DNA of 64,000 nucleotides from NCBI GenBank assembly GCA_001939145.1, contig LSRX01000489.1, positions 318,595 through 382,594 on the forward strand. The letters run 5' to 3'. Position 1 is the first letter of the stretch, and each line of letters starts with the position of its first letter. The notes below the pieces were generated by a model. It saw nothing but the letters and a program-made list of their open reading frames with translations. It searched no databases and was not told the DNA's origin. Source of the DNA: Symbiodinium microadriaticum. Taxonomy: Eukaryota; Sar; Dinophyceae; Suessiales; Symbiodiniaceae. Shown piece by piece: positions 48,401 through 58,350 of this stretch. Both the position numbers and the translations under genes were made by a program.

Positions 48401-51400
48401 TACAGACTCGTAGGTTTTAGCTTTAGAGTTCCAACTCTTTCGTCGAAGCCGATCTGGCAGGATAGTTGGTTTTGAGACCCTTAATCCTAGACTGAATCCT
48501 ACATCCTAAACCGCGATTCCAGGCCCCGATAGGGCATTCCCTTAGCAATGTGAGATTGTGCACTTGCGGTCGATTCAGGTACAGCAGCCCTGGAGGCCTG
48601 TAGCAAGTCCTCTAATCAACTAGGATGAGCTTATCGGGGGTTATTAGAATCAGGATCCTGCTATTTATGTTGAAAGGTCTGTCTGAATGTCCCTTCTTCC
48701 AGCGTTCTGAAACCTCTACGTGGCTTTGGCAGGTACGTGGCGCTGGTTTGTGCGATTTCATCAACGATGATCGCCTGGGCCTTGGCTGCTGCCACTGTCT
48801 AAGCCAGTCTCTGGAAGCCCAGCTACACCATGGAGTGGATTACTAACTCTAAACCTTATAATAATCAAAGCCGAAATGTCAGGTCGCATGTGCACTGTAA
48901 CTCGGGCCCTGTGCACAGAATCATGGCGTCTAAAGCTCACGGCATGTCGCTACACCCTAAACAGCGCAGACTCTGCTGTTGGGTCTTCCTTGCGAGACGA
49001 ATTCTGGAACGCTGCAGGTGGTGAAACTCCTCTCAGAAAAAGGCGAGACGGACAGGCGCCTGGGAAAGGGCCGGCGACATGTGTGACAGTTCTGCTAAGA
49101 TTCATGCCAAGGCGGTTAAGGGCAACCTCTGTTGGGCTTGTCTGGCGAGAATTATCAGCAGCCTCTGAGACGTTTGCCTGAGTAGTCAGCTTGCGCCAGA
49201 TCTGCTTGAGTGAAAGGCCCAACGGTCGTCTCACCGTGGGCATTCTTATCTTCCAGGCGCCGGCTTTGTCACCACAAACTTTCAAGGGATTTGGTGGTCT
49301 TAGGACAGTGCAGCTTTGTTTGGAATAGAGACTAGAATCTGTGGGGTGCGGAGTCCGGGCAAGTTGGAGAGGGCAGTAAGATTGAAGATTGTATTGTTTG
49401 TATTACACTAATTAGTTGCCATTATTCGGAAAATTATTCGTGTGTCATATACTGTCCCATCCCCTCCGGTCCCAGCACATCGTATCATGTCTTATCATAC
49501 CATAGCATAGCGCATCATAACATGTGATGTCGTGTCATGTCATTGTCATGCCTGTCCTATCCTATCACATCACATCACAACATATATGAGAGCTTGGCAT
49601 TGCAGACCATGGTGTCTCATATTATCTGCTGTTTTATTGGCTTATCTCTGTTTTAAATCGTAAGTTTAACCTTAACAGTGTCTTGTCCGTTTCATCTCTC
49701 ATCTCATCTCATCACAGATCGTCTTATCAACCTTTATCTTCGCTTACCTTATGCCATCTTATCTTACACATGCGTGGGTTTGTTGGACAGATAAAATCAG
49801 CAGCAACCTTAAAGGAATGGGCCCAGCTTCGGCAACACTTAAAGCTCGGTGTTTGACCAGCCAGTGTTGCGAGGACATTTGGGCCATGGTCTTCTTGGCG
49901 ATTCAGCCGAACCTGGCCAAGCCTGACCTCTTGACGCTATGCAACTTGACCTTTTGGCATCCAGCTGTCAACCCCAGGCTTCAGAAATAGTCACGTTGAA
50001 ATAAGCAACACAGGGGAATTGCAGCTACAGTCCTGCGTTGGTGGACTCGGTCCCAAACCTCCCGCCTTGCGTGTCACAGTCTTCGACCAACTCTCGGCCC
50101 TAAACCCAGGAAGGTCCGCACAGGGATGCTTCAGGGAAACAACTATCATCTTTGCATGCTCTGCTGGCCGAAACCCCAAGCCCCCGAACCCTGCTAGTCC
50201 TGGCCTTTGCCAAGGCAAGCAGTTCGGCATGCTTCCGGGCAGCAGTTGGTCTGATTGCATCTAGGAGTCTAGGAGGTGTCCGAGCAAGCATTGCAGAATA
50301 AATGAGGGTTCAGGGTTAGTGTGGAATGACGGCTTGGGGTTAGGGTTACAGAGTTGGAGTTTGAGGGAAAGGGTTACAGAAGAAGTTTGCAAGGATTGCT
50401 GCGCTGATCGTTCTCGCACTCCTCTACGCGAAGTTTGTGATGCCGGCCATCTTGTTCTTCGCCTCCAGGACTCTCAGTGCGACGATTCAACTGTCAAGCA
50501 CGTCACTGTTACGGGCTCCGTGATGTCGACTTGAGCTAATGCGCTGATGCTGGAACGGAACCACCGCTAGCCAAACGGATGCTGGCAATGGCGATGATCG
50601 TGATGGCTAGGTGATGTTGGTGCAAGCTGGAGCTTCCAGATTTCAAGCGCAAGCCAACCTATGGTGAAAGACTAGAGTGTTTCCAGCACAGTGGCTCCGC
50701 GCAGTTCGCCAAGCGTTACAGCACTATTGTCCTGTGGTTCTTCGTAATGATATTTGGGTAGTTCCGTAGATTAGGGTCACTTTTTGGGGTCCTTTGTGTA
50801 AGGATGCCGTACTATTTTGGGGACCTGAAAAGGGACCCTACTTGAATGAACTACCCATTCCCAGCTGCCAAAACCAGACACCGAGAGTTTGCCCAAGTCA
50901 ACGTCTCTTCTGCTTGCCTCCAAACTCCTGGCTTGGCCAACGCCCCGATGCTGGAATATCCAACCTACATATAAATTTCACCTTTTATTGTTAGCACAAT
51001 ACATATTATATGTCGTCATGAATATTATGATCTTGATGCCAATCAAGATCCCCAACACCAGTGTGAGCCGAAAGTTTCCCGTCGGCCGAATGGCAGTCAG
51101 GAGTGTTGAGCTCATGCTTGTCCTGTCCTTGTCGTGGTGCTTTTTCATGTGCGGAGCTCGGAGCAGTGCAGGGGGAGCATTTGCACAACACCAGAAATAT
51201 ATGCAACGGTTCGGGTAGAGTTAGGCAATGAAGAATCAGAAAGAGACCATGGCAACCTGGGATTCTCTATGTTGGCATGGCTCCAACACCTACTGACCTC
51301 AGGGAGTGGGTCTTAATTCGGTGGTTGGGGTGTATGGTGCACAGGTCTAGAGCGCTACGGGTCCCAAGACGTGTAAAGGGACGGATCCAAAAGAGTACTT

Positions 51401-53590
51401 AGTAACGTCTTGGCTTCCCGACAATTGCAGGCAGCCGTGGACCACGTATCACCCCAAACCTAAAACCCTAAAGCCCTAAGCCCGAAAGCCCTAAACCCTA
51501 GACCCTAAGACCTAAACCCTAAACCGCTAAACCCGAAACCCTAAACCCCTAAACCCTAAACCCTAGTGGCCAGGGGAGTCACTGCGAATCTGCCGTGGGC
51601 CTGGGCCTCTGCTGACTGGGTCACTGGGTGAGTTCGGACCTTTGGGGTCTTGGGTTTAGGGCTTAGGGTTTAGGGTGTAGGGTTTTAGGGTTTTAGGGTT
51701 TAGGGTCTTCTGGGTGACGGTTGTGCCGGGAAGCTCAGCCATTTGAACTCAGCAGTGTACTTGTCTACAGCAGCTACTGATGGGTGTGTGCCGCTACGCC
51801 CCAAACTCCTAAACCCTAAAGTTAACCCTCAAACTCCTAAACCATACAACCTGCAAGATCCTCTGCATCTCTGCCTTTGAGGTGCATTATGGACCCTTGC
51901 ACTTCGGCAGAAACACGTAAAATCAGATACTATGGGAACCGAATGTATAGACCCCAAGAACAATGGGTTCCCTAGTAACTTCGTGTAGACGGACTCCGCC
52001 AAAAAGGAACCACTGCGTTTCAGAAACCTCCGTCAAGTGGGCTCTGAGCCCAAGATAGGGCCTGAGGAATGGGTCATGGTATTTCTTAGGCAAGCCCCAA
52101 AACCTTATTCTAATCTTTAAGGCCCCTATATTGCAATGGGAAGGTGGGTGTCGGCATGGAGCTTGCAGCTCTCATTGCAGGACCGGGCCTCTCTATTTGC
52201 ACCAGTGATTGTAGGGTATAAAGAAGGACTGAAACCGTGGTCCACAGCAAAAAGCACCTAAATCCGTATCCGTAAGCCGAAACCCCAACCCCATACACTG
52301 CAAGTTATTTCGCCAGGAGTGGCCCTCGCCACCTTCCCTTACAGTGCAGAGCCCCGTGGCTGCAACTGCCAGGAGTGTGGAGGTTTAGGATTTAATGTCT
52401 AGGGGGACGGAGGCCATGTTCAGGATCAGGTTACACCAGTGTTGCAAGTTACAAGCTCTGCCTACAAGGCCATCCCTCATCAGAGCCTCATCACCAAGCT
52501 CTTCCAAGAAACTGTCGCAGTATCCACCGCAACGACAACGCATGTAGAACTATTGTGCTGTATGAATGTACTTGCAAACTCTACCCTAATGAACCGCCGC
52601 CGCCCCAAGAAAATCGTAGCAACACGCAACAGTTAGGGCCAAATTTCAGAGCACCAACATGATTAACATTGGGCACGCTCAAGATGTTTCTTTCGGATGT
52701 GGCCGTAGTCGTTGCCAAGTTCTGTGCCTGCTTTGTGGTATTCGATTTTGGCCGTCCAAACAAACTAGACGCCGGTAACATTTGGGTAGTTTGGAAAATT
52801 AGGGTCCCTTCGGTCTTTTTCTAAGGGTGCCGTACTATATTGGGGACTTAAAAAAAGGACTCTAATTTAGAGAACTACCCGTTTGGTTGTTGCTTCCCTC
52901 GGTGCTGCGCGGAACTACACCGGGCTCGACTCGCTCTGGCATACATCCGCTGCAACTTCGGAAGTTGACTACCAGTACTGTAGGGGCCGTAATGATTAGA
53001 ACAGGGCTTAGGGGCCCATTATGCTATATCTAAAAACGGAACCCCCACAATAGTATGGTAATTGTTAAGGCCCCTATAGTAAGTTGTGCTAGTTGCATGG
53101 GCGAGGATGACTGCAAGGTGTCCAACAGCAGCGACCTATGTCAGCTCTCCCTACGCCCCTTATCAACGAGCCGTCTATCTCGAAGTGAACAGTAGGGACA
53201 CCGGAGTTTGCGAACTGGCAACAGGAGGAGTCTGATTAAGGGTTGCAGTACGCTGCGGCTACCAGGAGACACTTGACGTCTCTGCTGGTATGCAATGGTA
53301 TGCATTTCTGCAGCCCAAGGTTTAACGGGAAGATCAAGTACATCCGTGACTTCTTCATTACTCTATTCTTTGCTTCCTTGGGAATGCAGGCAGGGTCGCG
53401 ATTTCAAACTTATGGCCGAACTCATTGATTTTGTGCGCTTCTGTCGGAGTGTTTTAAATTGCCCTTGCCTTGGCGTAGAGGAAGAAGTGAGGCTGTCAGT
53501 GTGTGAGTTGCTGAATGCAGATCCCGATGCCGTCTGTGCTGCCAATCGTCACCGCCATCCTGATTGCCTTGGTCGTGATGTTGCTGCGGT
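41788..53590 (+). CDS. CPA2-type cation/proton antiporter (KEA-like)
   Basis: Membrane exchanger of monovalent cations for protons. Exons: 41788-41841, 41922-41979, (43122 to about 43190 tentative), 46331-46413, 46511-46571, 46716-46747, 47121-47180, 47860-47930, 48733-48772, 49200-49256, 49874-49920, 50394-50468, 51101-51155, 52144-52180, 52317-52350, 53320-53389, 53521 to about 53590. Family landmarks in order: GGVLVGPNLGLDLV, VAEIANLGLVFLLFMIGNDL, ANMYVALVCAISSTMI, GRLTVGILIFQ joined to DIWAMVFLAIQPNL, ELMLVLSLSWCFFMCG, MELAALIAG joined to VALATFPYSAEF, KYIRDFFITLFFASLGMQ, IPMPSVLPIVTAILIALVVM. Nearly all joins are in phase. A short exon may be missing around 48773-49199 and another around 49921-50393. 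The true start and the C-terminal part are not fixed. Confidence 0.88.
42510..42840. repeat. Imperfect repeat of a roughly 60-bp unit in an intron
   Basis: CAGCACCGTTCATGGCAGCG at 42523 recurs as CAGCACCGTCCACGGCAGCG at 42690; CTCGGCGCCAACAG occurs at 42552 and 42669. Further CTTTCCC-rich units follow. Frames over it (Arg/Pro/Ser-rich) are probably by-products. Confidence 0.6.
42915..43085. repeat. Tandem ACCCTTATAGTA-type repeat
   Basis: Units like CCCTTATAGTAA, CCCTATAGTAA and CCCTACAGTAAT, about 11-13 bp, degenerate, ending just before the candidate exon at 43122. Confidence 0.85.
43225..45330. repeat. TGTAA pentanucleotide satellite, about 2.1 kb
   Basis: Starts with TGTAT units, passes through TGTAG/TGTAA variants and from about 43335 is essentially perfect TGTAA to 45330, where a single N follows. 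It sits in an antiporter intron. The minus-strand frame of 804 codons across it (Ile-Thr-Leu-His-Tyr repeat) is an artefact of the five-base period. Confidence 0.98.
45332..45472. repeat. ACT/ACG microsatellite
   Basis: CTA triplets with CGA variants, directly abutting the TGTAA satellite across one N, so the junction may be an assembly join. Confidence 0.95.
45841..45917 (+). mobile_element. MITE-like family A fragment with duplicated end
   Basis: The right half of the element (CATGGTATTTCGTACC, CAAAATCCTACTCTC) ends twice: ACTCTCGTTCTTAAGACCCC, then ACTCTCGTTCTTAAGGCCCC. An end unit of about 20 bp is tandemly duplicated. Confidence 0.5.
47391..47830. repeat. CCCTAAA-like DNA filling an antiporter intron
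   Basis: Dense CCCTAAA, CCCCAAA and CCCTGAAC units at 47391-47470 and again at 47640-47830, up to 30 bp before the exon at 47860. A similar block is at 48150-48232. Confidence 0.75.
50753..50860 (+). mobile_element. MITE-like element family B, full-length copy
   Basis: Opens TTTGGGTAGTTCCG, then TTAGGGTC; closes GGGACCCTA, then GAACTACCCATT, the inverse order. The inside carries GATGCCGTACTATTTTGGGG. Lies in the antiporter intron between the exons at 50394 and 51101. Confidence 0.7.
51455..51708. repeat. Head-to-head telomere-like blocks
   Basis: CCCTAAA units at 51455-51568 are followed by TTTAGGG units at 51642-51708, with about 75 bp between. The arrangement mirrors that at 369-762. In an antiporter intron. 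Confidence 0.8.
52075..52131 (+). mobile_element. MITE-like family A, right half, next to a splice acceptor
   Basis: CATGGTATTTCTTAGG, CCCCAAAACC, then TAATCTTTAAGGCCCCTATA. It ends 12 bp before the antiporter exon at 52144, so element sequence supplies the 3' part of that intron. Confidence 0.6.
52780..52883 (+). mobile_element. MITE-like element family B, second copy
   Basis: Opens TTTGGGTAGTTTGG and AGGGTCC, core GGGTGCCGTACTATATTGGG, closes AGGACTCTAA and GAACTACCCGTTT. Same layout as the copy at 50753, about 100 bp before a family A element. Confidence 0.7.
52979..53090 (-). mobile_element. MITE-like element family A, inverted full copy
   Basis: Opens TGTAGGGGCCGTAATGATTA and closes GGTAATTGTTAAGGCCCCTA. 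The inside carries GGAACCCCCACAATAGTA, the reverse of the TACTATTTTGGGGGTTCC core elsewhere. Confirms that the family inserts in both orientations. Confidence 0.7.
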
Positions 53591-53936
53591 GGGTGGGCAT
53601 GGGCCCCGACGAGTTGAGGGGGAATGGAGATGTTGTCCACACTTTCGTGCCGGCTGGGTATGTGACTCTACTAGTAACTAGTAGGAGCTTGGATGTGGTC
53701 CGGAACAGACTCTGGATATTAAGCCTAAACCGCTAGACCCTAAACCTCTAAACCCCTGAACCCCCAAACCCTGTAAAGGCATTACCCCAGAAACGCGAGG
53801 CGCGGAATGCATGGACGGGTTGCAGGCTGGTAGTCTTCCTAGAAGGCGATCGGCCGAAGCGGGCCGAATAAGTCCCGTTTGTTGTTGGGTTTAAGGTTTA
53901 GGGGTTGAGGGTTTAGGGTTTGGGGTCTCAGGTCAG

Positions 53937-54063
53937 CTACAAGCGAAACTTTCCAAAAGCTGTTGCGGCTCCGTGTGGAACGTCAAAGACACCATGCAGG
54001 GCATGGGCATTACCGTGGACATTGGCGGGGAATCGCGACCCACGATGTTCCTTGAGGCTTATG
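53937..54063 (+). CDS. Candidate exon
   Basis: Acceptor AGGTCAG and a GT donor at 54064 bound a 127-nt frame: LQAKLSKSCCGSVWNVKDTM, then QGMGITVDIGGESRPTMFLE. Well-formed, but its gene is unknown. It follows the last resolved antiporter exon without matching that family. Confidence 0.4.
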
Positions 54064-54139
54064 GTATTTTGATGTACAACGTACTTCAGAAACCTAATCT
54101 ACATGTTAAGACCTGTGTTATCGGTCCACCACACAAGCC

Positions 54140-54237
54140 ATGGCGCGGAACACTCGGTCATGCCTGGTGCTGCTTGTCGTCGCGGCGATATGGTTCCAGT
54201 CACGGTGCCCCCAGAGATTTCTGTATCCTGCAAGGAA
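54140..54237 (+). CDS. Candidate first exon with signal-peptide-like start
   Basis: ATG-started MARNTRSCLVLLVVAAIWFQ, then SRCPQRFLYPAR: basic start, hydrophobic core and polar end, as in a secretory signal or the front of a dinoflagellate plastid-targeting leader. A GT donor follows at 54238. A different frame over the same bases also looks protein-like (GDMVPVTVPPEISVSC), so the assignment is open. Confidence 0.3.
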
Positions 54238-55486
54238 GTGTAAAGCATACATCGCTGCTTGATCAAAGTACTGGTAAGTGGCAATGGCAGTTTAGTCGTC
54301 GTCATACTAAGATTACTTGCAATGTTGATCGCGGCATCAAAAGCATGCATGTATAGGCATGCATCTATTTATATAGTAGCCAGAGCGAGTGACACATACA
54401 TATCTGTGTATGCATGTGCAGGTGTACGGAGGCAGTGGAGGATGGAATTCCATGATGTACCCCAGATCCTGACCCGATGTTGGCGAGTTGCTTCTCGATG
54501 AGTATGTATGTGAAAGCAATTTGAACATAAGCGGAGAATAAATGCCGGAAGCCCTTTGTAGACCCTAAAAGCCCAAAAGGCCCCAAGCCCTAAACAGACC
54601 GAAGCATCAATGCCAGGACGTTTACGGCTCCCGGACGGCCCCTGAAGGCTGGCTACCCCCGCAGCCTTCGGAAAGGTCTGCCATCCGTGCATTCATACTT
54701 TTAGTACTGCTCTATACTTGTAGGGATGTTATTTCTCACTACTCCCACCTCTGCAAGACTATGGAGGCATCAATGACTCCGACAGTGCTTATTCGCCTAC
54801 TGAGCTGAAGTCACAAAACCAGTTGATGTGGACATGTTGCATCCCGTTAAATGACGGAACAGGCTGGTTCGCAGATATCAAAAGTTAAAAGGAGCTTTGG
54901 GCGAGTCCTTCTACCTGGTGCGACCTCCTTTCCGTTCCGAAAGTACATTACGGTCCACAGGAACCCAGTTTCAGTTATCAGCTTCAGAAGAGCCAGATGG
55001 TTTTGTAGCCCTGAAATTGCAGTACGAATCACTGAACTTCGAGTGCAGTACAGCCAAGTGAAATTATATTCATGATGTCCGGCATGCCCCCGGTGTTGAT
55101 CAGGCACGGGTGCGTCGTGCCGCAGAGGTGTGGTGGACAGGGGTTGCATCGTGTTGAAGACTGGGGTGTTCCTTCGAGGAGTGATGCTTTAGGGCTTTAG
55201 CATCTGCTCGCGAAAAGTCTTCAAACTGTGCAGCTCAGACTGTAGACGTCGCCAGAGTTTTGGGGCACTTGGGGCGATCAGTCAGAGTCATGAGCGCGAC
55301 GGAGTGAAAGCGGGAGGAGGCACTAGGATGCCACCTTGAGATTCATGGGCATGTTCATTGCGAAGCTCGTTGTTTGTTCACTGGTTCACTTACTTCATGT
55401 GCCTGAGATGAACCAAAGTGTGTCCCTGCATGTTCGTTCAGGGCAAAATAGACTGTGGATAACCTTTCATTGGGCACGCCGCAAAG

Positions 55487-55774
55487 CCCCAGCGGGATGC
55501 CCTTCAGTTTAAGCATCAAAGCAAGCCGGCCCCTTGTCAGGCTGAAACCGTTGCACCGCCTACGACTGCTCAGGAAGCAGCCGAGGTACTCGTCTGCTTT
55601 TAACAACATGGTCAAAGCTCCATGTTGTTTCCGTCAGAGCTTCCTTGTTGTTGCACGCCGGCAGAATTCTGAATCCGTAAAACTGAGCTCGTTACTTTTG
55701 CATGCTGCCGCCAGCCTCGTCGCGTGCTGCTGGTCGTTTCGGATGCCAACCCCTACCTGTCGGAGCCAAGCAAG
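55487..55774 (+). CDS. Two in-phase candidate exons
   Basis: Exon 55487-55585 reads PQRDALQFKHQSKPAPCQAE then TVAPPTTAQEAAE (acceptor CGCAAAG, GT donor). Exon 55715-55774 reads PRRVLLVVSDANPYLSEPSK (acceptor CCGCCAG, donor GTGAGG). They join in phase 0 and both have consensus borders. The intron after the second exon opens with TTTAGGG-like sequence. No family recognised; they may belong with the start at 54140. Confidence 0.5.
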
Positions 55775-56901
55775 GTGAGGTTTAGGGTTAAGGGCCTAGA
55801 TTACTTTGAGACTTTGAACGCTAGGGAGGCGTGCTGCATTGGAGCACCCAGGAGGCAGAAGAATGTAAAGACTGCATATCTGTTTCCTTACGATCTTCAA
55901 GGGATCCCGCTGTTTCGCCGTCAGATCCTGCATGCATACTGCAAATTCTACCCAAAGTAAAAGAAGCATGTATAGGGCTCGTTAGTAGAATTTGTCTGAC
56001 GCCCTCCCAGCCCGAAAGAAACGGTCTTAGAAGGGTAGGTTGCCTCCCACCTCCTCCTGCGGAGCTTTTGCCCGGTGCTCGCCGTCTTCAAACTCAGTTG
56101 TGCGTCATTAATCGGTTTAGGGTTCAGTGCGTCCTTTGAGTTGGTTTGTTTCCGCGGAGCATAAACAACCAACCACCTTGCGAGACTCAACCTTCGTCAC
56201 TGTTGGCACAGTTGGCCACTGCAATCCCGATCACGGAATAGACAGATGGAATGGATTTATTTCGGGGCTTGAAGAATTACTGATTGTCTGTCTTACAAAG
56301 AACCCTAGAGGTTTGCATTGCAGCAAGTTGGAGAATCCGTTAAATCTCCTGACAGCCATACCGGGCCATACCTCAGACAGAGTCATTCAGATCTGCGTGT
56401 CTTGAACATACTTGCCAAGACTAGAAAAGTGAGAATCTACAATCAGCTCCCTCGAGAATACGTCCTAATTCAGACAAGCCTGCACAGTGCTCCTGCCTCG
56501 TCACTGGCACTCCTCCTCCTGCGCAGCGGAGGCCGCGCTGCGCTACGCATCCAATGTGGGAAGCGACGGGCATGTAACTGTTTCTCGGCAAGAAACGCTG
56601 CAACCCTGACCATGCCCAAAACATTAGTGGTGTTTTGAGGAGGATGCATGTCCACAGCTCGAAAAGTTCGGAGGCGCGACTCAGAATGATGGCGCTTTAA
56701 GGCCATGCTGCTACCCTTCGATGAGGAGAACACAAACACAACAGCTTTGCAGTCGACAGCCTTGGCCTCAGCTCTAGAGATTCCTGTCTCGTGAAAGTCC
56801 ACTTGAGTCTTTTCCCTGGCCATGGAGCTGTAGCTTTCATGTTCCGGCCAGCTGCCCTTGCTCCAGCCGGTAAGGCCTAGAGCCTCCCTGCTCCACACAG
56901 C

Positions 56902-57879
56902 ATGGAGGCCTTCACAATGCTTACGAAGGAGCATGAGCAAAATCGGAGCTCGTGGAATTTGGCGACCGAGCAGCACCACAGGCATCAACCGCAGCTGGTT
57001 AGTGACTACGTTGACAAGGCCCGCAACAAGCTCTTCGCAGAGGACATGAAGTTGCTCGGCGACCTGCAAGGCAAGGATGTCCTGCACCTGCAGTGTAACG
57101 ATGGCCAAGACACTGTGTCGATTGCACGATGGTTAAAGCCTCGGCAAGTGCATGGAGTGGACATCAGCGACTTCGCTGTAAATTTCGCAAAGGAGCTAAG
57201 TACCAAGATGCTGGAACAAAACTGCTTCGACGCAATGACAGAGGTGCGTTTCACTCGCCGAGATGTCGTCGAATACTTGAACGACCCTGTCCACAGCAAA
57301 AGCGTTGACGTGGTCTACTCCAGCTATGGCACGGTAAACTGGCTGAGTAATTTGAAGACCTGGGCCATGGGTATTGCGAATGTCTTGCGACCAGGCGGTC
57401 GCTTCGTGATCATAGACTTCCATGCAGTTGCTATGGCACTGGATTGGCAAAGCATGAGGCTGAAATATGACTGCCTCGGTGGCACCGCATGTCCAAGTGA
57501 TGATGGTGTGTCGGACTACATAGGTCAAGATGCCACATTTGAGAACCCGAATCCTTCGATGGAATACGCCTGGGGGGTCGGGGATATCGTGACGAGCCTG
57601 TTGGAAACCAGTCAGATGCAACTCCAGTCGCTCACAGAGTACCCCTATGTTAACGGATATCAGATGCACGAAACCCTGTGCTGCTGCAATGTCCCGATGA
57701 CATCCGAAGCACCCAGAGGGCAGCTAGAGGGTCAAGCAGATTCTGCCACGCCGGCTGCCGGCTATGGGGGACTTCCACAGGATGTTCGGTACGTTCCACC
57801 GCCGGGAAGCCCTGTAACGCCGATGATGTACAGCATCGTCGCAACCAAACATGACAAGAAGCGCTCTCGAGAAGATTGA
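56902..57879 (+). CDS. Class I SAM-dependent methyltransferase, intronless
   Basis: 325 residues in one open frame. The SAM-binding fold is clear: motif I VLHLQCNDGQD (60-70), the acidic ribose-binding region HGVDIS (84-89), RRDV (119-122), VDVVYSSYGTVNWL (135-148) and LRPGGRFVIIDFH (162-174). The C-terminal half keeps the family pattern GVSDYIGQ...HWGxGDIVTSLLE-like and EYPYVNGYQ. The pattern resembles uncharacterised bacterial-type methyltransferases; the substrate is unknown. The start may be M1 or M6. The tail (after about 285) is Pro/Gly/Arg-Lys-rich and may be a eukaryotic addition. No introns, unlike all other clear genes here, suggesting retroposition or transfer. Long minus-strand frames over it are shadows. 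Confidence 0.93.
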   Translation: MEAFTMLTKEHEQNRSSWNLATEQHHRHQPQLVSDYVDKARNKLFAEDMKLLGDLQGKDVLHLQCNDGQDTVSIARWLKPRQVHGVDISDFAVNFAKELSTKMLEQNCFDAMTEVRFTRRDVVEYLNDPVHSKSVDVVYSSYGTVNWLSNLKTWAMGIANVLRPGGRFVIIDFHAVAMALDWQSMRLKYDCLGGTACPSDDGVSDYIGQDATFENPNPSMEYAWGVGDIVTSLLETSQMQLQSLTEYPYVNGYQMHETLCCCNVPMTSEAPRGQLEGQADSATPAAGYGGLPQDVRYVPPPGSPVTPMMYSIVATKHDKKRSRED

Positions 57880-58144
57880 GCACTAACTGCTCTCTCCAGC
57901 GCTGCCAGAAAAGTTGGTTTGCAGATGCTCTTCAAGATAGCTTGCCAGACGTCTACCGGCAGGAGGCTTTTGAGTACTGCTGTACTCGAAGCACCGCACA
58001 GAAGGGATTCTCGTTATAGAAGCCTCTCGTGGATGTACAGTGGCCGCCCTACGTGAGTTCTGAGGTTTAGGCCCATCAGAGCCGCTATACAGCAGTGGAT
58101 GCCAGCATGCGACAAGATCCAAAGAGAGGGCATGCTGAAATCGA

Positions 58145-58350
58145 CAAAGTGACAGTGATGACAACGATGACGATGATGATGGTGATCACGAACATAATGA
58201 TGATGATGATGATCATCATCATCATTGCAATTTGTGATGTAATGATGGTGAACATGAATGTCACGACCGCCACGGATCAGCACCGTGGACCAGCATTAAT
58301 GATGGTGGGGGTGGAGGTGGGGGTGGTGGCGGGGGCGGTGGCAGTTGTTA
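58145..58350. repeat. GAT/ATG and GGT microsatellites
   Basis: ATG/GAT-rich runs at 58150-58215, ATC to 58226 and GGT/GGGGGT-rich DNA at 58300-58340. Met/Ile/His-rich frames are artefacts. Confidence 0.85.

Noticed and set aside
51006-51206. Minus-strand reading of the 51.1 kb region with a His/Lys-rich loop and a membrane-like segment
   Set aside because: The plus strand reads ELMLVLSLSWCFFMCG, a known antiporter segment that joins its neighbours in phase; the minus reading is its shadow.
56470-57669. Minus-strand frames of 97-212 codons
   Set aside because: Antisense to the methyltransferase or its 5' flank, with no motif support.
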